DNA of 64,000 bases from Bacteroidales bacterium (GTDB lineage Bacteria > Bacteroidota > Bacteroidia > Bacteroidales > UBA1402). This document shows, piece by piece, positions 9,208 through 17,342 of this stretch (position 1 is the stretch's first letter; the number at the start of each line of letters is the position of its first letter). The position numbers and the translations under genes were made by a program. The stretch lies in NCBI GenBank assembly GCA_017446025.1, contig JAFSRR010000082.1, forward strand, positions 1 through 64,000. Direction: 5' to 3'. The notes beneath the pieces were generated by a model. The model searched no databases. It was not told the origin of the DNA and saw nothing but the letters and a program-made list of their open reading frames with translations.

Positions 9208-9972
9208 CTATTTCCATCCGCCCAGTTGGCAGACCGGATGATTGAAATAAGTGTCCTTGAAAGGTTCGTCTGCCAGCGTGAAATGCCACCATTCCGAGTC
9301 GAGGGGCTTGAATCCGTGAGCCAGCATGGCACGGCGCAGAATCATGCGATTCTCGAACTGTTCAGGCGTAATGGAGCGCCCCTTCGGACTTTTGCCGTTG
9401 TCGCCGGTGTATTCGCCCGTTACAGGATTGCCGCAGAAATCGGGATGGCTTTCAGGGCCGAACCAGTCGAAAGTACCGCCCATGTCCACTTCCTTTTCCG
9501 TATTCATATCAAAGAGCGTCAGATCGACTGTCGAGCCACGGGTGTGGCCGCTCTTGGCCATGATGTATTCCTGATCGAAGAGCACACTCTTGTCCAGATC
9601 GGGATAGAAATACTGTTTCATGCTGGTGTCGGGTATGTCGGCAGCCCAACGGACAAAGTGGTCCACCCCACACTGGGGCCGGTAGGCATCGTAGATTTTG
9701 AGGCGGTAACCCTGGCTCATGACATCGTCGCTTACAGCCTTCAGTGCCTGGGCGGCCTGGGCAGTCAGCAGGGCAACTGGCTGCTGATAGCCGTCAATCC
9801 GCGCTCCGACAAAATTATAAGTGCCGTAATAACGGATTTCCAGGATGGCATCAGGCACCGCATCGGTCAGGTTGACAAAGTCCTTCTCGAATTTCTTGTC
9901 CTCGCTGCCGACACATGCGCCAAGCAGCAGGCAAACTGGCAGTAATGCAACGAATAATCTTTTCATAGCCAT
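9208..9972 (-). CDS. D-alanyl-D-alanine dipeptidase-like lipoprotein (M15D, VanX/DdpX family)
   Basis: The protein is a zinc dipeptidase of ~252-254 residues that should cleave D-Ala-D-Ala or related peptides in the periplasm. Lipobox LLGAC follows a short signal peptide. YDAYRP, SGHTRGSTVDLTL (the SxHxxGxxxD zinc motif) and EWWHF (catalytic Glu and third ligand) are all present. The start could be 9972 (MAMKRLF) or 9966 (MKRLF). No vanH or vanA ligase gene is nearby, so this is not a glycopeptide-resistance cassette; scavenging or wall turnover is inferred. It converges with the response regulator gene. Confidence 0.93.
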   Translation of the reverse strand: MAMKRLFVALLPVCLLLGACVGSEDKKFEKDFVNLTDAVPDAILEIRYYGTYNFVGARIDGYQQPVALLTAQAAQALKAVSDDVMSQGYRLKIYDAYRPQCGVDHFVRWAADIPDTSMKQYFYPDLDKSVLFDQEYIMAKSGHTRGSTVDLTLFDMNTEKEVDMGGTFDWFGPESHPDFCGNPVTGEYTGDNGKSPKGRSITPEQFENRMILRRAMLAHGFKPLDSEWWHFTLADEPFKDTYFNHPVCQLGGWK

Positions 9973-9999
9973 ATGTAATTAATGCTCGTTTCTACATGG

Positions 10000-10031
10000 C
10001 AAAAATAATCATCTTGCAGCATTGACGCAAA
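10000..10031 (-). promoter_or_regulatory. Promoter for VanX-like gene
   Basis: On the minus strand, TTTG, 20 bp, then TATTTTTG: both boxes match the consensus. It is divergent from the tRNA-Lys promoter. Confidence 0.75.
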
Positions 10032-10069
10032 TCAAGCAGGGACCTGACAAAAAAAAGCGTCAAATATTT

Positions 10070-10100
10070 TTTGCGGTTTCGTGGAAATGCTGTACTTTTG
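10070..10100 (+). promoter_or_regulatory. Promoter for tRNA-Lys
   Basis: TTTG, 19 bp, then TACTTTTG is a perfect Bacteroidota consensus, 24 bases before the tRNA. Confidence 0.85.
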
Positions 10101-10124
10101 CGCCCGTTATCTGGAAAGGATAAT

Positions 10125-10197
10125 GACTCCGTAGCTCAGTTGGTAGAGCAATTGACTCTTAATCAATGGGTCGTGGGTTCGAGCCCCACCGGGGTCA
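10125..10197 (+). tRNA. tRNA-Lys (anticodon CTT)
   Basis: The 73-nt cloverleaf has acceptor GACTCCG/CGGGGTC, D-arm GCTC...GAGC, anticodon stem ATTGA/TCAAT with loop CTCTTAA, and T-arm GTGGG-TTCGAGC-CCCAC. CCA is not encoded. A terminator follows at once. Confidence 0.97.
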
Positions 10198-10204
10198 CAG
10201 CAAA

Positions 10205-10238
10205 GGGGAATGTCTCAAAAGGACATTCCTTTCTTTTT
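10205..10238 (+). terminator. Terminator after tRNA-Lys
   Basis: GGAATGTC - 7-nt loop - GACATTCC is followed by TTTCTTTTT. It abuts the end of the convergent uup gene. Confidence 0.9.
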
Positions 10239-12162
10239 ACCCCTCTATCTCGTCCAGCTCCAGCCATCGCAGTTCCTTGGCATCCAGGCTTTCTTTCAAC
10301 TGCGGCAATTCCCGGCAATACGCCTCGATCTGTCCGCTGTCGAGCTGCCCGCTGGCCAGGGCGTTTTCCAACTCATTCTTACGGGCCTCCAAGGCGGCGA
10401 TCTCCTGTTCCAAAGCCTCGTATTCCCGCTGCTCCTTGTAGCTTCGACGGTTCTTGCGCCGGGACGCGTCGGCAGGTGTTTTGCCCACCTGTACCGTTTT
10501 CCGGGCGGTTTTGCCGGCCTGGGCCGGGGCTGATTGCTTTTGACGACGCTGTTGCTCGTCTTTTTGATCCTGCCACTGCCGGTATTGGGTATAGTTGCCC
10601 GGGAAATCCTGCACCCGTCCGTTGCCTTCGAAAACCAGCAAATGATCGACGATCTTGTCCATGAAAAAGCGGTCGTGCGAAACCACCAGCACGCAGCCCT
10701 TAAATGAGCGCAGGTATTCCTCCAGGATATTCAGCGTGACGATATCCAGGTCGTTGGTCGGTTCGTCGAGCACCAGGAAATTTGGGTTGCGCATCAGAAC
10801 GGTGCAGAGATACAGCCGCCGCTTCTCCCCTCCGCTCAGTTTGTGGACATAATTGTGCTGTGTTTCGGGCGTGAACAGGAAGTGACTCAAAAATTGCGAA
10901 GCCGACAGGCGGCGGCCGCCCGACAATGTGATGTCGTCGGAGATTTCCCTGACCACGTCGATTACTTTCTTACCCTCGTCAAACTGCAAGCCTTCCTGGC
11001 TGTAATAGCCGAAGGTGACCGTCTCACCGATGTCAAAGCCGCCTTCGTCGCAGGGTTCCAGTCCCAGCAGCAGTTTGAGGAAGGTGCTCTTGCCACTGCC
11101 GTTTCGGCCGACGATGCCCAGTTTCTCATAGCGGGCGAAATTGTAGTAGAAATGGTCCAGTATCACCTGGTCGCCGTAGGCTTTGGAGATATACTTCGCC
11201 TCGAAGATCTTGGAGCCGATGTAGGTGGCTTTGACATCGAGCTGCAGCTGTTCTTCGCGGCGGTATTGCGACACTTCTTCCTTGAGTTCATAGAAAGCCT
11301 CCTTGCGAGCACGGGCCTTGGTTCCCCGGGCCGAAGGCATCCGCCGCATCCAGTCCAGTTCGTAACGGAACAGGTTGTTGGCCCGGGCCAGATGGGCATT
11401 GGAGGCATCGATGCGTTCCTGTCGTTTTTCCAGATAATAGCTGTAATTGCCGTTGTAATTGTAGAGCCGTCTGTCATCGATTTCCAAAATACGGGTGCAG
11501 ACGCGGTCCAGGAAATAGCGGTCGTGCGTCACCATGAGCAAAGTGATACCCGATTTGACCAGGTATTTTTCCAGCCACTCTGTCATGGGCAGGTCCAGGT
11601 GATTGGTCGGTTCGTCCAAGATGAGCAGTTCCGGCTCGGAGATAAGGGCGTTGGCCAGGGCCACCCGCTTACGCTCGCCGCCCGATAAACAGCCCATGGG
11701 ACGGGAAAAATCGGGAATACTGAGCCGCGTCAGGATCTGTTTGACACGCACCTCGTAGTCCCAGGCCTGGTGAAAGTCCATCAGGTGCAGCAACTGCTCC
11801 ATTTCGGCATCCATCACCTGCTCCCCGTCCTGCCGGATTTTCTGTTCGTAGCGAGCGATGACGCGCACCGTCTCGCTGTCGGTCTGGAAACAGGCCTGCA
11901 TCACGGTGGCTGCATCGTCCACCTGAGGCTCCTGAGGCAGGTAGGACACTCTCAGGTCGCGACGGAAGGTCACCGCCCCGGCCTCATAATCTTTGTCGCC
12001 AGCCAGGATGTTGAGCAAGGTGGATTTGCCCCGTCCGTTCTGCGCGATCAGGGCAATGCGCTCGCCTTCGGCCACTCCGAAGCAAATATCTTCGAACAAA
12101 AGCAGATCTCCGTACGATTTGGTCAGATGATCCACCTGCAGGTATGGGACACTTTGCGACAT
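10237..12162 (-). CDS. uup: ABC-F family ATPase, Uup-like
   Basis: The 641-residue cytosolic protein carries two ABC cassettes and no membrane domain. Cassette 1 has Walker A-like AQNGRGKST, LSGGERKRVALANAL and LLILDEPTNHLD. Cassette 2 has GRNGSGKST, LSGGEKRRLYLC and LVLDEPTNDLD. The linker is basic, and a charged C-terminal coiled coil (~560-641) is typical of Uup. ABC-F proteins act on ribosomes or on DNA/replication intermediates. The first Walker A has Ala in place of the leading Gly. The gene starts 3 bases after uvrA and is probably co-transcribed with it. Confidence 0.93.
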   Translation of the reverse strand: MSQSVPYLQVDHLTKSYGDLLLFEDICFGVAEGERIALIAQNGRGKSTLLNILAGDKDYEAGAVTFRRDLRVSYLPQEPQVDDAATVMQACFQTDSETVRVIARYEQKIRQDGEQVMDAEMEQLLHLMDFHQAWDYEVRVKQILTRLSIPDFSRPMGCLSGGERKRVALANALISEPELLILDEPTNHLDLPMTEWLEKYLVKSGITLLMVTHDRYFLDRVCTRILEIDDRRLYNYNGNYSYYLEKRQERIDASNAHLARANNLFRYELDWMRRMPSARGTKARARKEAFYELKEEVSQYRREEQLQLDVKATYIGSKIFEAKYISKAYGDQVILDHFYYNFARYEKLGIVGRNGSGKSTFLKLLLGLEPCDEGGFDIGETVTFGYYSQEGLQFDEGKKVIDVVREISDDITLSGGRRLSASQFLSHFLFTPETQHNYVHKLSGGEKRRLYLCTVLMRNPNFLVLDEPTNDLDIVTLNILEEYLRSFKGCVLVVSHDRFFMDKIVDHLLVFEGNGRVQDFPGNYTQYRQWQDQKDEQQRRQKQSAPAQAGKTARKTVQVGKTPADASRRKNRRSYKEQREYEALEQEIAALEARKNELENALASGQLDSGQIEAYCRELPQLKESLDAKELRWLELDEIEG

Positions 12163-12165
12163 TGA

Positions 12166-14991
12166 TTAATCTGGAAACAGGGGCTGCAGGCACTGGGCCG
12201 TGAAACTTTCCGGGCAACGGGCCACTTCGCGCGGGGTGCCGCAACAGACCACCCGACCTCCCTTGCGACCGCCGTCAGGCCCCATGTCGATGATATGGTC
12301 GGCCAACTTGATGACATCGACGTTGTGTTCGATGATGATCACCGTATTGCCCTTGTCCACCAATCGGTTGATAACCATCATCAACACGCGGATATCATCG
12401 AAGTGCAGGCCGGTGGTGGGCTCATCCAGTACATAAAGCGTATTGCCGGTGTCTCTCTTGGCCAGTTCGGCTGCCAGTTTGATGCGCTGCGATTCGCCGC
12501 CCGAGAGCTGGGACGATGGCTGTCCCAGTTTGACATAACCCAGGCCGACTTCCTGTATGGTTTTGATTTTCTGAACAATCTGCGGCTGGTTCTCAAAGAA
12601 ATCCACCGCAATGTTGATGGTCATGTCCAACACATCGGCAATGGATTTGCCTTTGAAACGCACTTCCAGCGTCTCGCGGTTGTAGCGCTTGCCCCGGCAT
12701 TCGTCACAAGGCACGGTGACATCGGGCAGGAAGTTCATTTCGATGGTCTGATAGCCGTTGCCCTTGCATTTTTCACAACGGCCACCGGCCACGTTGAACG
12801 AGAAACGACCGGGCTTGTAGGCACGAATCCTGGATTCCGGCAGGCTGACGAAAAGATTGCGTATATCGGAAAAAACACCGATGTAGGTGGCCGGATTGGA
12901 ACGTGGACTGCGTCCGAGCGGTGACTGGTCGACCGAGACGATCTTGTCGATGTAACGGACACCTTCGATGCGGTCAAAAGGCAAAGGTTCTTCCAGGCTG
13001 TGGTAGAAATGCTGGCTCAGGGCGGTCTGTAGCGTACCGTTGATGAGCGAGGATTTGCCGCTGCCCGACACGCCGGTCACCACAATCAACTTGCCCAGGG
13101 GAAAGGAAACATCGATGTTCTTCAGATTGTTGCCCCGGCATCCCGTCAAAGTGATGGCATGGCCGTTGCCCGGGCGCAGTGTCCGAGGCAGGGGGATTTC
13201 AATTTCACCGCGCAGGTAGCGGGCTGTCAACGTGTCGGCCTTCATCAACTCTTCCGGAGTGCCGGCAAACACCAGGTTGCCACCCAGCCGGCCGGCCCGG
13301 GGACCCAGATCGACGATATAGTCAGAGGCAAGCATCATGTCGCGGTCGTGCTCCACGACAATGACCGTGTTGCCCTTGTCGCGCAGGGCTTTCAGGGAAT
13401 TGATCAAGCGCAGGTTGTCACGGTAGTGCAGGCCGATGCTCGGCTCGTCCAAGATATAGAGCACATTGATCAGCTGTGAACCAATCTGCGTGGCCAGCCG
13501 GATACGCTGGCTCTCACCGCCCGACAAAGTGGCCGAACCGCGGTTCAGGGAAAGATAGTCCAGCCCGACATCCAGCAAAAAGCCCAGACGTGTCTGGATT
13601 TCCTTGAGAATCTCGCCGGCAATGTGCTGTTGCTTGTCGCTGAGATGGGCCGGCAGGGCCTGGAACCAGTCGTGCAGTTCACGGATGTCCATCCCGGCCA
13701 GATCGGCGATGTTCTTGTCATGTATCCTGAAATAGAGAGATTCCTTCTTGAGCCTTTGTCCCTGGCACAGCGGGCAGGTTTTCACCGAAACATACTGGTT
13801 GGCCCATTTCTGTGCCGTGGCCGAGGCATCGCCTTCCTGCATCATTTCCACATACTTGAGCACGCCTTCGAAATGGACGGTGTAGTTGTCCAGGCCCAAT
13901 GAAGGATTTTTGATGACCAGCGGCTCGTCGGTACCGTTCAGGATTTCGTCCAGTGTATCCTCGGACAGCTGCTTGACGGGTGTTTTCAAGGTGAAACCCT
14001 GCCGCTTGAGCAAGGCTTCCACCTGCCAGAAAAGCATGCTGTTCTTATATTTGCCCAAGGGGGCGATGGCGCCTTCGTAGATGCTCAGGCGCTGGTCGGG
14101 AATCACTTTGTCCAAATCGACCTGTCGTATCTGTCCCAGTCCCTTGCAACGCGGGCAGGCACCCTGGGGGGAATTGAAGGAAAAATGGTGCGGCGCCGGA
14201 TCGGGATACGACAGCCCCGTGTCGGCGCACATCAACTGGCGGCTGTAATGGCGTATTTCACCGCTCTGCCGGTCCATCAGCATGATCAGGCCGTCGCCTG
14301 CCCGCATGGCCGTCTGGATGCTTTTACGCAGGCGATGGCTTTCCTTCTCGCTGACCACCAGCTTGTCGATGACTATTTCGATGTCGTGGGTCTTGTAGCG
14401 GTCCAGGCGCATGGCTGGCTCTATCTCGCGCAACTGCCCATCGACACGGACGTTCAGATAGCCTTTCTTGCGCAGGGATTCGAACAGTTCCTGGTAATGG
14501 CCTTTGCGACCCCGCACACTGGGCGCCAGCAGATACACGCCCCGCCCCCGGTAGTCTTTCAGAATCAGTTCGAGTACCTGCTCCTCTGTGTATTTCACCA
14601 TCTTTTTACCCGTCACATAGGAATAGGCTTCGCCAGCGCGGGCATACAGCAGGCGGATATAGTCGTAGACCTCGGTCTGGGTGCCGACCGTGGAACGCGG
14701 ATTCTTGTTGGTGGTCTTCTGTTCGATGGAAATGACCGGACTAAGACCGCTGATCTCATCCACATCGGGACGTTCCAGGTTGCCCAGGAAATTGCGGGCA
14801 TAGGCCGAGAATGTCTCAATATATCGACGCTGGCCTTCGGCATAGATGGTGTCGAATGCCAGGGACGACTTGCCGCTACCGCTCAGGCCGGTAATCACCG
14901 TCAGGCTGTAGCGGGGAATCTGCACATCGATGTTCTTCAGATTGTGGACCCGGGCACCAAAAACAGAAATGCAATCAGCGTTTTTTTTCAT
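12166..14991 (-). CDS. uvrA: Excinuclease ABC subunit A
   Basis: The 941-residue damage-recognition ATPase of nucleotide excision repair has two ABC domains (GLSGSGKSSL and GVSGSGKSSL, each with LSGGESQRI) and the second zinc module (CEKCKGNG...CDECRGKRY). In the first zinc module the usual CxxC is C255-A-D-T258, so one ligand is missing, while C279-P-R-C282 is intact. The start overlaps the end of the transglycosylase gene by 17 bp, and uup follows. The partner uvrB lies at 57.4 kb. Confidence 0.98.
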   Translation of the reverse strand: MKKNADCISVFGARVHNLKNIDVQIPRYSLTVITGLSGSGKSSLAFDTIYAEGQRRYIETFSAYARNFLGNLERPDVDEISGLSPVISIEQKTTNKNPRSTVGTQTEVYDYIRLLYARAGEAYSYVTGKKMVKYTEEQVLELILKDYRGRGVYLLAPSVRGRKGHYQELFESLRKKGYLNVRVDGQLREIEPAMRLDRYKTHDIEIVIDKLVVSEKESHRLRKSIQTAMRAGDGLIMLMDRQSGEIRHYSRQLMCADTGLSYPDPAPHHFSFNSPQGACPRCKGLGQIRQVDLDKVIPDQRLSIYEGAIAPLGKYKNSMLFWQVEALLKRQGFTLKTPVKQLSEDTLDEILNGTDEPLVIKNPSLGLDNYTVHFEGVLKYVEMMQEGDASATAQKWANQYVSVKTCPLCQGQRLKKESLYFRIHDKNIADLAGMDIRELHDWFQALPAHLSDKQQHIAGEILKEIQTRLGFLLDVGLDYLSLNRGSATLSGGESQRIRLATQIGSQLINVLYILDEPSIGLHYRDNLRLINSLKALRDKGNTVIVVEHDRDMMLASDYIVDLGPRAGRLGGNLVFAGTPEELMKADTLTARYLRGEIEIPLPRTLRPGNGHAITLTGCRGNNLKNIDVSFPLGKLIVVTGVSGSGKSSLINGTLQTALSQHFYHSLEEPLPFDRIEGVRYIDKIVSVDQSPLGRSPRSNPATYIGVFSDIRNLFVSLPESRIRAYKPGRFSFNVAGGRCEKCKGNGYQTIEMNFLPDVTVPCDECRGKRYNRETLEVRFKGKSIADVLDMTINIAVDFFENQPQIVQKIKTIQEVGLGYVKLGQPSSQLSGGESQRIKLAAELAKRDTGNTLYVLDEPTTGLHFDDIRVLMMVINRLVDKGNTVIIIEHNVDVIKLADHIIDMGPDGGRKGGRVVCCGTPREVARCPESFTAQCLQPLFPD

Positions 14992-15919
14992 AGTCTGTCA
15001 CCCAGGCAGGATTGTGGACATAGAGTTTGGCGGCATCGAAAAACAGGCTCTCCTTCACAGGAATGCGCACATGGTAAGTCCGGTGCTGCGTGTTGTCCAA
15101 CTGGTTGTCGCGCAGCCAGAGATTGGCTTCCTTGAGTTGCAGGTAGGAAATGCCGTGCCGACGGGCAAAGACTGTCCAATCAGGCACACTGCCCTGCACA
15201 CTCACCTCGCGGTAGGCCACCGGTTGGTACAAATCGGCCGACTTGAGCTGGAATCCATAGCTCTGGGGATGTTCCAGCACCATTTTCATGGTAATGAGCC
15301 GAAAGATATAGCGGCTGGTTTCCTCCGACAGCCAGAGGTCGAAGAAATCATCGGTCTGCTGTCGTTCCAGTTCGGCAGTAATCCGGCGTTTGCCGGCATT
15401 GTAGGCAGCCGCCGTCAGGAACCAGTCTCCGTAGAGTTCGTAGCACTCCTTCATGAATTCACAGGCCGCCTGGGTTTCCTTCTCGATATGATAGCGCTCG
15501 TCTATCTGATCGTTCACCACCAGACCGTTTTCACGGGCCGTGCCGGGCATGAACTGCCACAGACCGGCTGCACCGCTCGGCGACAAAGCCTTGGGATTGA
15601 GCGCACTCTCAATGCAACAGAGATATTTCATATCATCGGGGATGCCATTCTTCTTCAGGATCGGCTCGATGACGGGGAAATAGCGGTTGGCCCGCTTGAT
15701 GATCTGCAATGTCGAGGAATGCATGTAGTTCATGGCGAGCATTTCGCGGTCGAAACGCTCGCGCAGGTCCAACCTGACCAGATTGACTTTCTGCCCGCAG
15801 AAAACAGCCTGGGCAGGAATGGGAATGGCATAGGAAGAAGCCGGGTTCATTTCGTTCTGCGATGCGAGCGGCACAACTGCCAACAGACAGCAGAGAAGGG
15901 TCATCGTACAGTGTTTCAT
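14975..15919 (-). CDS. Lytic murein transglycosylase (MltD-like)
   Basis: The 314-residue periplasmic enzyme cleaves glycan strands to give 1,6-anhydroMurNAc ends. It has a signal peptide, then an SLT domain with catalytic Glu104 in CCIESALNP, GLWQFMPGTA, and AAAYNAGKRRI. A C-terminal segment (~235-295) resembles one degenerate LysM. It lies 3 bases after the T9SS cargo gene and overlaps uvrA by 17 bp, so it sits inside an operon. Confidence 0.93.
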   Translation of the reverse strand: MKHCTMTLLCCLLAVVPLASQNEMNPASSYAIPIPAQAVFCGQKVNLVRLDLRERFDREMLAMNYMHSSTLQIIKRANRYFPVIEPILKKNGIPDDMKYLCCIESALNPKALSPSGAAGLWQFMPGTARENGLVVNDQIDERYHIEKETQAACEFMKECYELYGDWFLTAAAYNAGKRRITAELERQQTDDFFDLWLSEETSRYIFRLITMKMVLEHPQSYGFQLKSADLYQPVAYREVSVQGSVPDWTVFARRHGISYLQLKEANLWLRDNQLDNTQHRTYHVRIPVKESLFFDAAKLYVHNPAWVTDYEKKR

Positions 15920-15922
15920 CTT

Positions 15923-17209
15923 CTACTCCAGCAAATTGATATCACCTTTTCTGACATATTCCACCCCGTCCGAACCGGTCGCCATGATGACATAGAAATA
16001 CACACCGGGATTGACCGGCCGGCCGTGCCAGGTACCGTCCCAGCCCAGCGACGGATCGCTCCACTCGAACAGCACATTGCCCCAACGGTTCATGATACGT
16101 CCGTGAAACTTGACCAGCGAACGGTAGGCCACCTTGAACTCGTCGTTCTCGCCCGGCGTGGAGCGAGGGGTGAAGAAGTTGGGACAATCCAGGAAGGATT
16201 CCGTCACCGTGACGGTGAATGAGGCCGAGTCGGACGCAACGGCATTCGAGGCTTTCAATTTGACGACAAAGCTGCCGGCCTGGTTGAAGACATAGTTGAT
16301 ATCTGTCTCATTTCTATACAGATAGGTATCCGTGGAACCGGGCGTGGTGTAGATGTACCAAATGGTATGGGTCGTGGGAGGATTGACCTGACTCAGGAAA
16401 TTCACTTCGAGGGGGGCCGGGCCGGTCAGTCCGTCGGTGCCGCCGCCCACTTCGTTGTCACCCTTTTCTTTCTCAACGACCAGGGCCTGGGCATGCGTCA
16501 CCACTTTGACAGCCGTGTATGAGGCCGTGACAGAGGCGCTTGCCAGGCCGAAATACTCGGCAAACTGATCGCCCGTCAGTTCGAACTCGGTATTGTCGAG
16601 CGGGGCTTCGACATTGATGCTCGACAGATAGCCTTCACGCTCCAGGGTCACTTCCTTGGGACGGTAGCCGTTGGTGGCGGCGTCCCACTCCAGGTCGACA
16701 TAGCGGAAGGAATGCTTGCGATTGAGGTAATAGGCCCGTCCGTCCAGTCCGCGATAGGCCAGGTCGTCGGCACAGCCGCTCACAATGATCTGGAGGCTCT
16801 CGGTGATGTCTTCGGCCTCGGTTACGGGCACCAGGGCGGCATATTGGCAGGGATGCAGCTGATAGTCGATGACGTAGACGGCATGACGCTCCGTGCCGTC
16901 CTCGACAAAGTAGCCGCAGTCGGCGCTCAGATTATTCAGGATGGAGGCCGTGGCTGTTTGGGTGATATCGGGTGCCGACAGTTCGACAGCATCGTCAAAG
17001 GCATGCGTGTAACGATACCAGCGGCAGGCAGCCGGATTGTCACTATTGTAGGAAAGGGAGGCTCCCGTCAGGCCGTTGAACACATAGACTTGTTCCAGAC
17101 CCGAAGCCGCCACAGCCCCGGCCGAATAAGGGCTTCCTCCCACCACCGTGATGGCGCGGGATGAGAGCAAAGAGAGACAAGCCAAAGCCAACAATAATAT
17201 CTTTTTCAT
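15923..17209 (-). CDS. T9SS type B sorting-domain protein with PKD-like domain
   Basis: The 428-residue secreted protein has a signal peptide (MKKILLLALACLSLLSSRA), a long unassigned beta-rich region, a PKD-like domain (~240-335: GPAPLEVNFLS, FNQAGSFVVKLKASN) and a C-terminal gliding-motility-associated domain (~345-428: NFFTPRSTPGENDEFKV, GRIMNRWGNVLFEW, WDGTWHGRPVNPGVYFYVI). That last domain is the type B signal for export by the type IX secretion system through the outer membrane. Function is unknown. It is the first gene of the string leading to the transglycosylase, uvrA and uup. Confidence 0.88.
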   Translation of the reverse strand: MKKILLLALACLSLLSSRAITVVGGSPYSAGAVAASGLEQVYVFNGLTGASLSYNSDNPAACRWYRYTHAFDDAVELSAPDITQTATASILNNLSADCGYFVEDGTERHAVYVIDYQLHPCQYAALVPVTEAEDITESLQIIVSGCADDLAYRGLDGRAYYLNRKHSFRYVDLEWDAATNGYRPKEVTLEREGYLSSINVEAPLDNTEFELTGDQFAEYFGLASASVTASYTAVKVVTHAQALVVEKEKGDNEVGGGTDGLTGPAPLEVNFLSQVNPPTTHTIWYIYTTPGSTDTYLYRNETDINYVFNQAGSFVVKLKASNAVASDSASFTVTVTESFLDCPNFFTPRSTPGENDEFKVAYRSLVKFHGRIMNRWGNVLFEWSDPSLGWDGTWHGRPVNPGVYFYVIMATGSDGVEYVRKGDINLLE

Positions 17210-17258
17210 TGTATATCAAATATATACATTCACATTCAGCAATGCTTCGCCGCCACTG

Positions 17259-17266
17259 CGAAGATA
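17259..17266 (-). promoter_or_regulatory. Possible -7 box for T9SS cargo operon
   Basis: TATCTTCG on the minus strand, about 50 bases upstream of the start. No convincing -33 box is seen. Confidence 0.4.
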
Positions 17267-17314
17267 GCAAAATAAATTGAGCCGAGAGCAGCAATGCACA
17301 TCTATAATTTATAT

Positions 17315-17322
17315 TATCTTTG
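17315..17322 (+). promoter_or_regulatory. -7 box for LysM/barrel operon
   Basis: A perfect TATCTTTG 20 bases before ATG 17343. No clear TTTG lies at the right distance. The box rules out the in-frame codon at 17277 as the start. Confidence 0.6.
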
Positions 17323-17342
17323 TGCATCGAAATACTCATCCA

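Noticed and set aside
9208..9972. Vancomycin-resistance cassette
   Set aside because: There is no vanH, vanA/B ligase or vanRS beside the VanX-like gene, and the protein is a lipoprotein.
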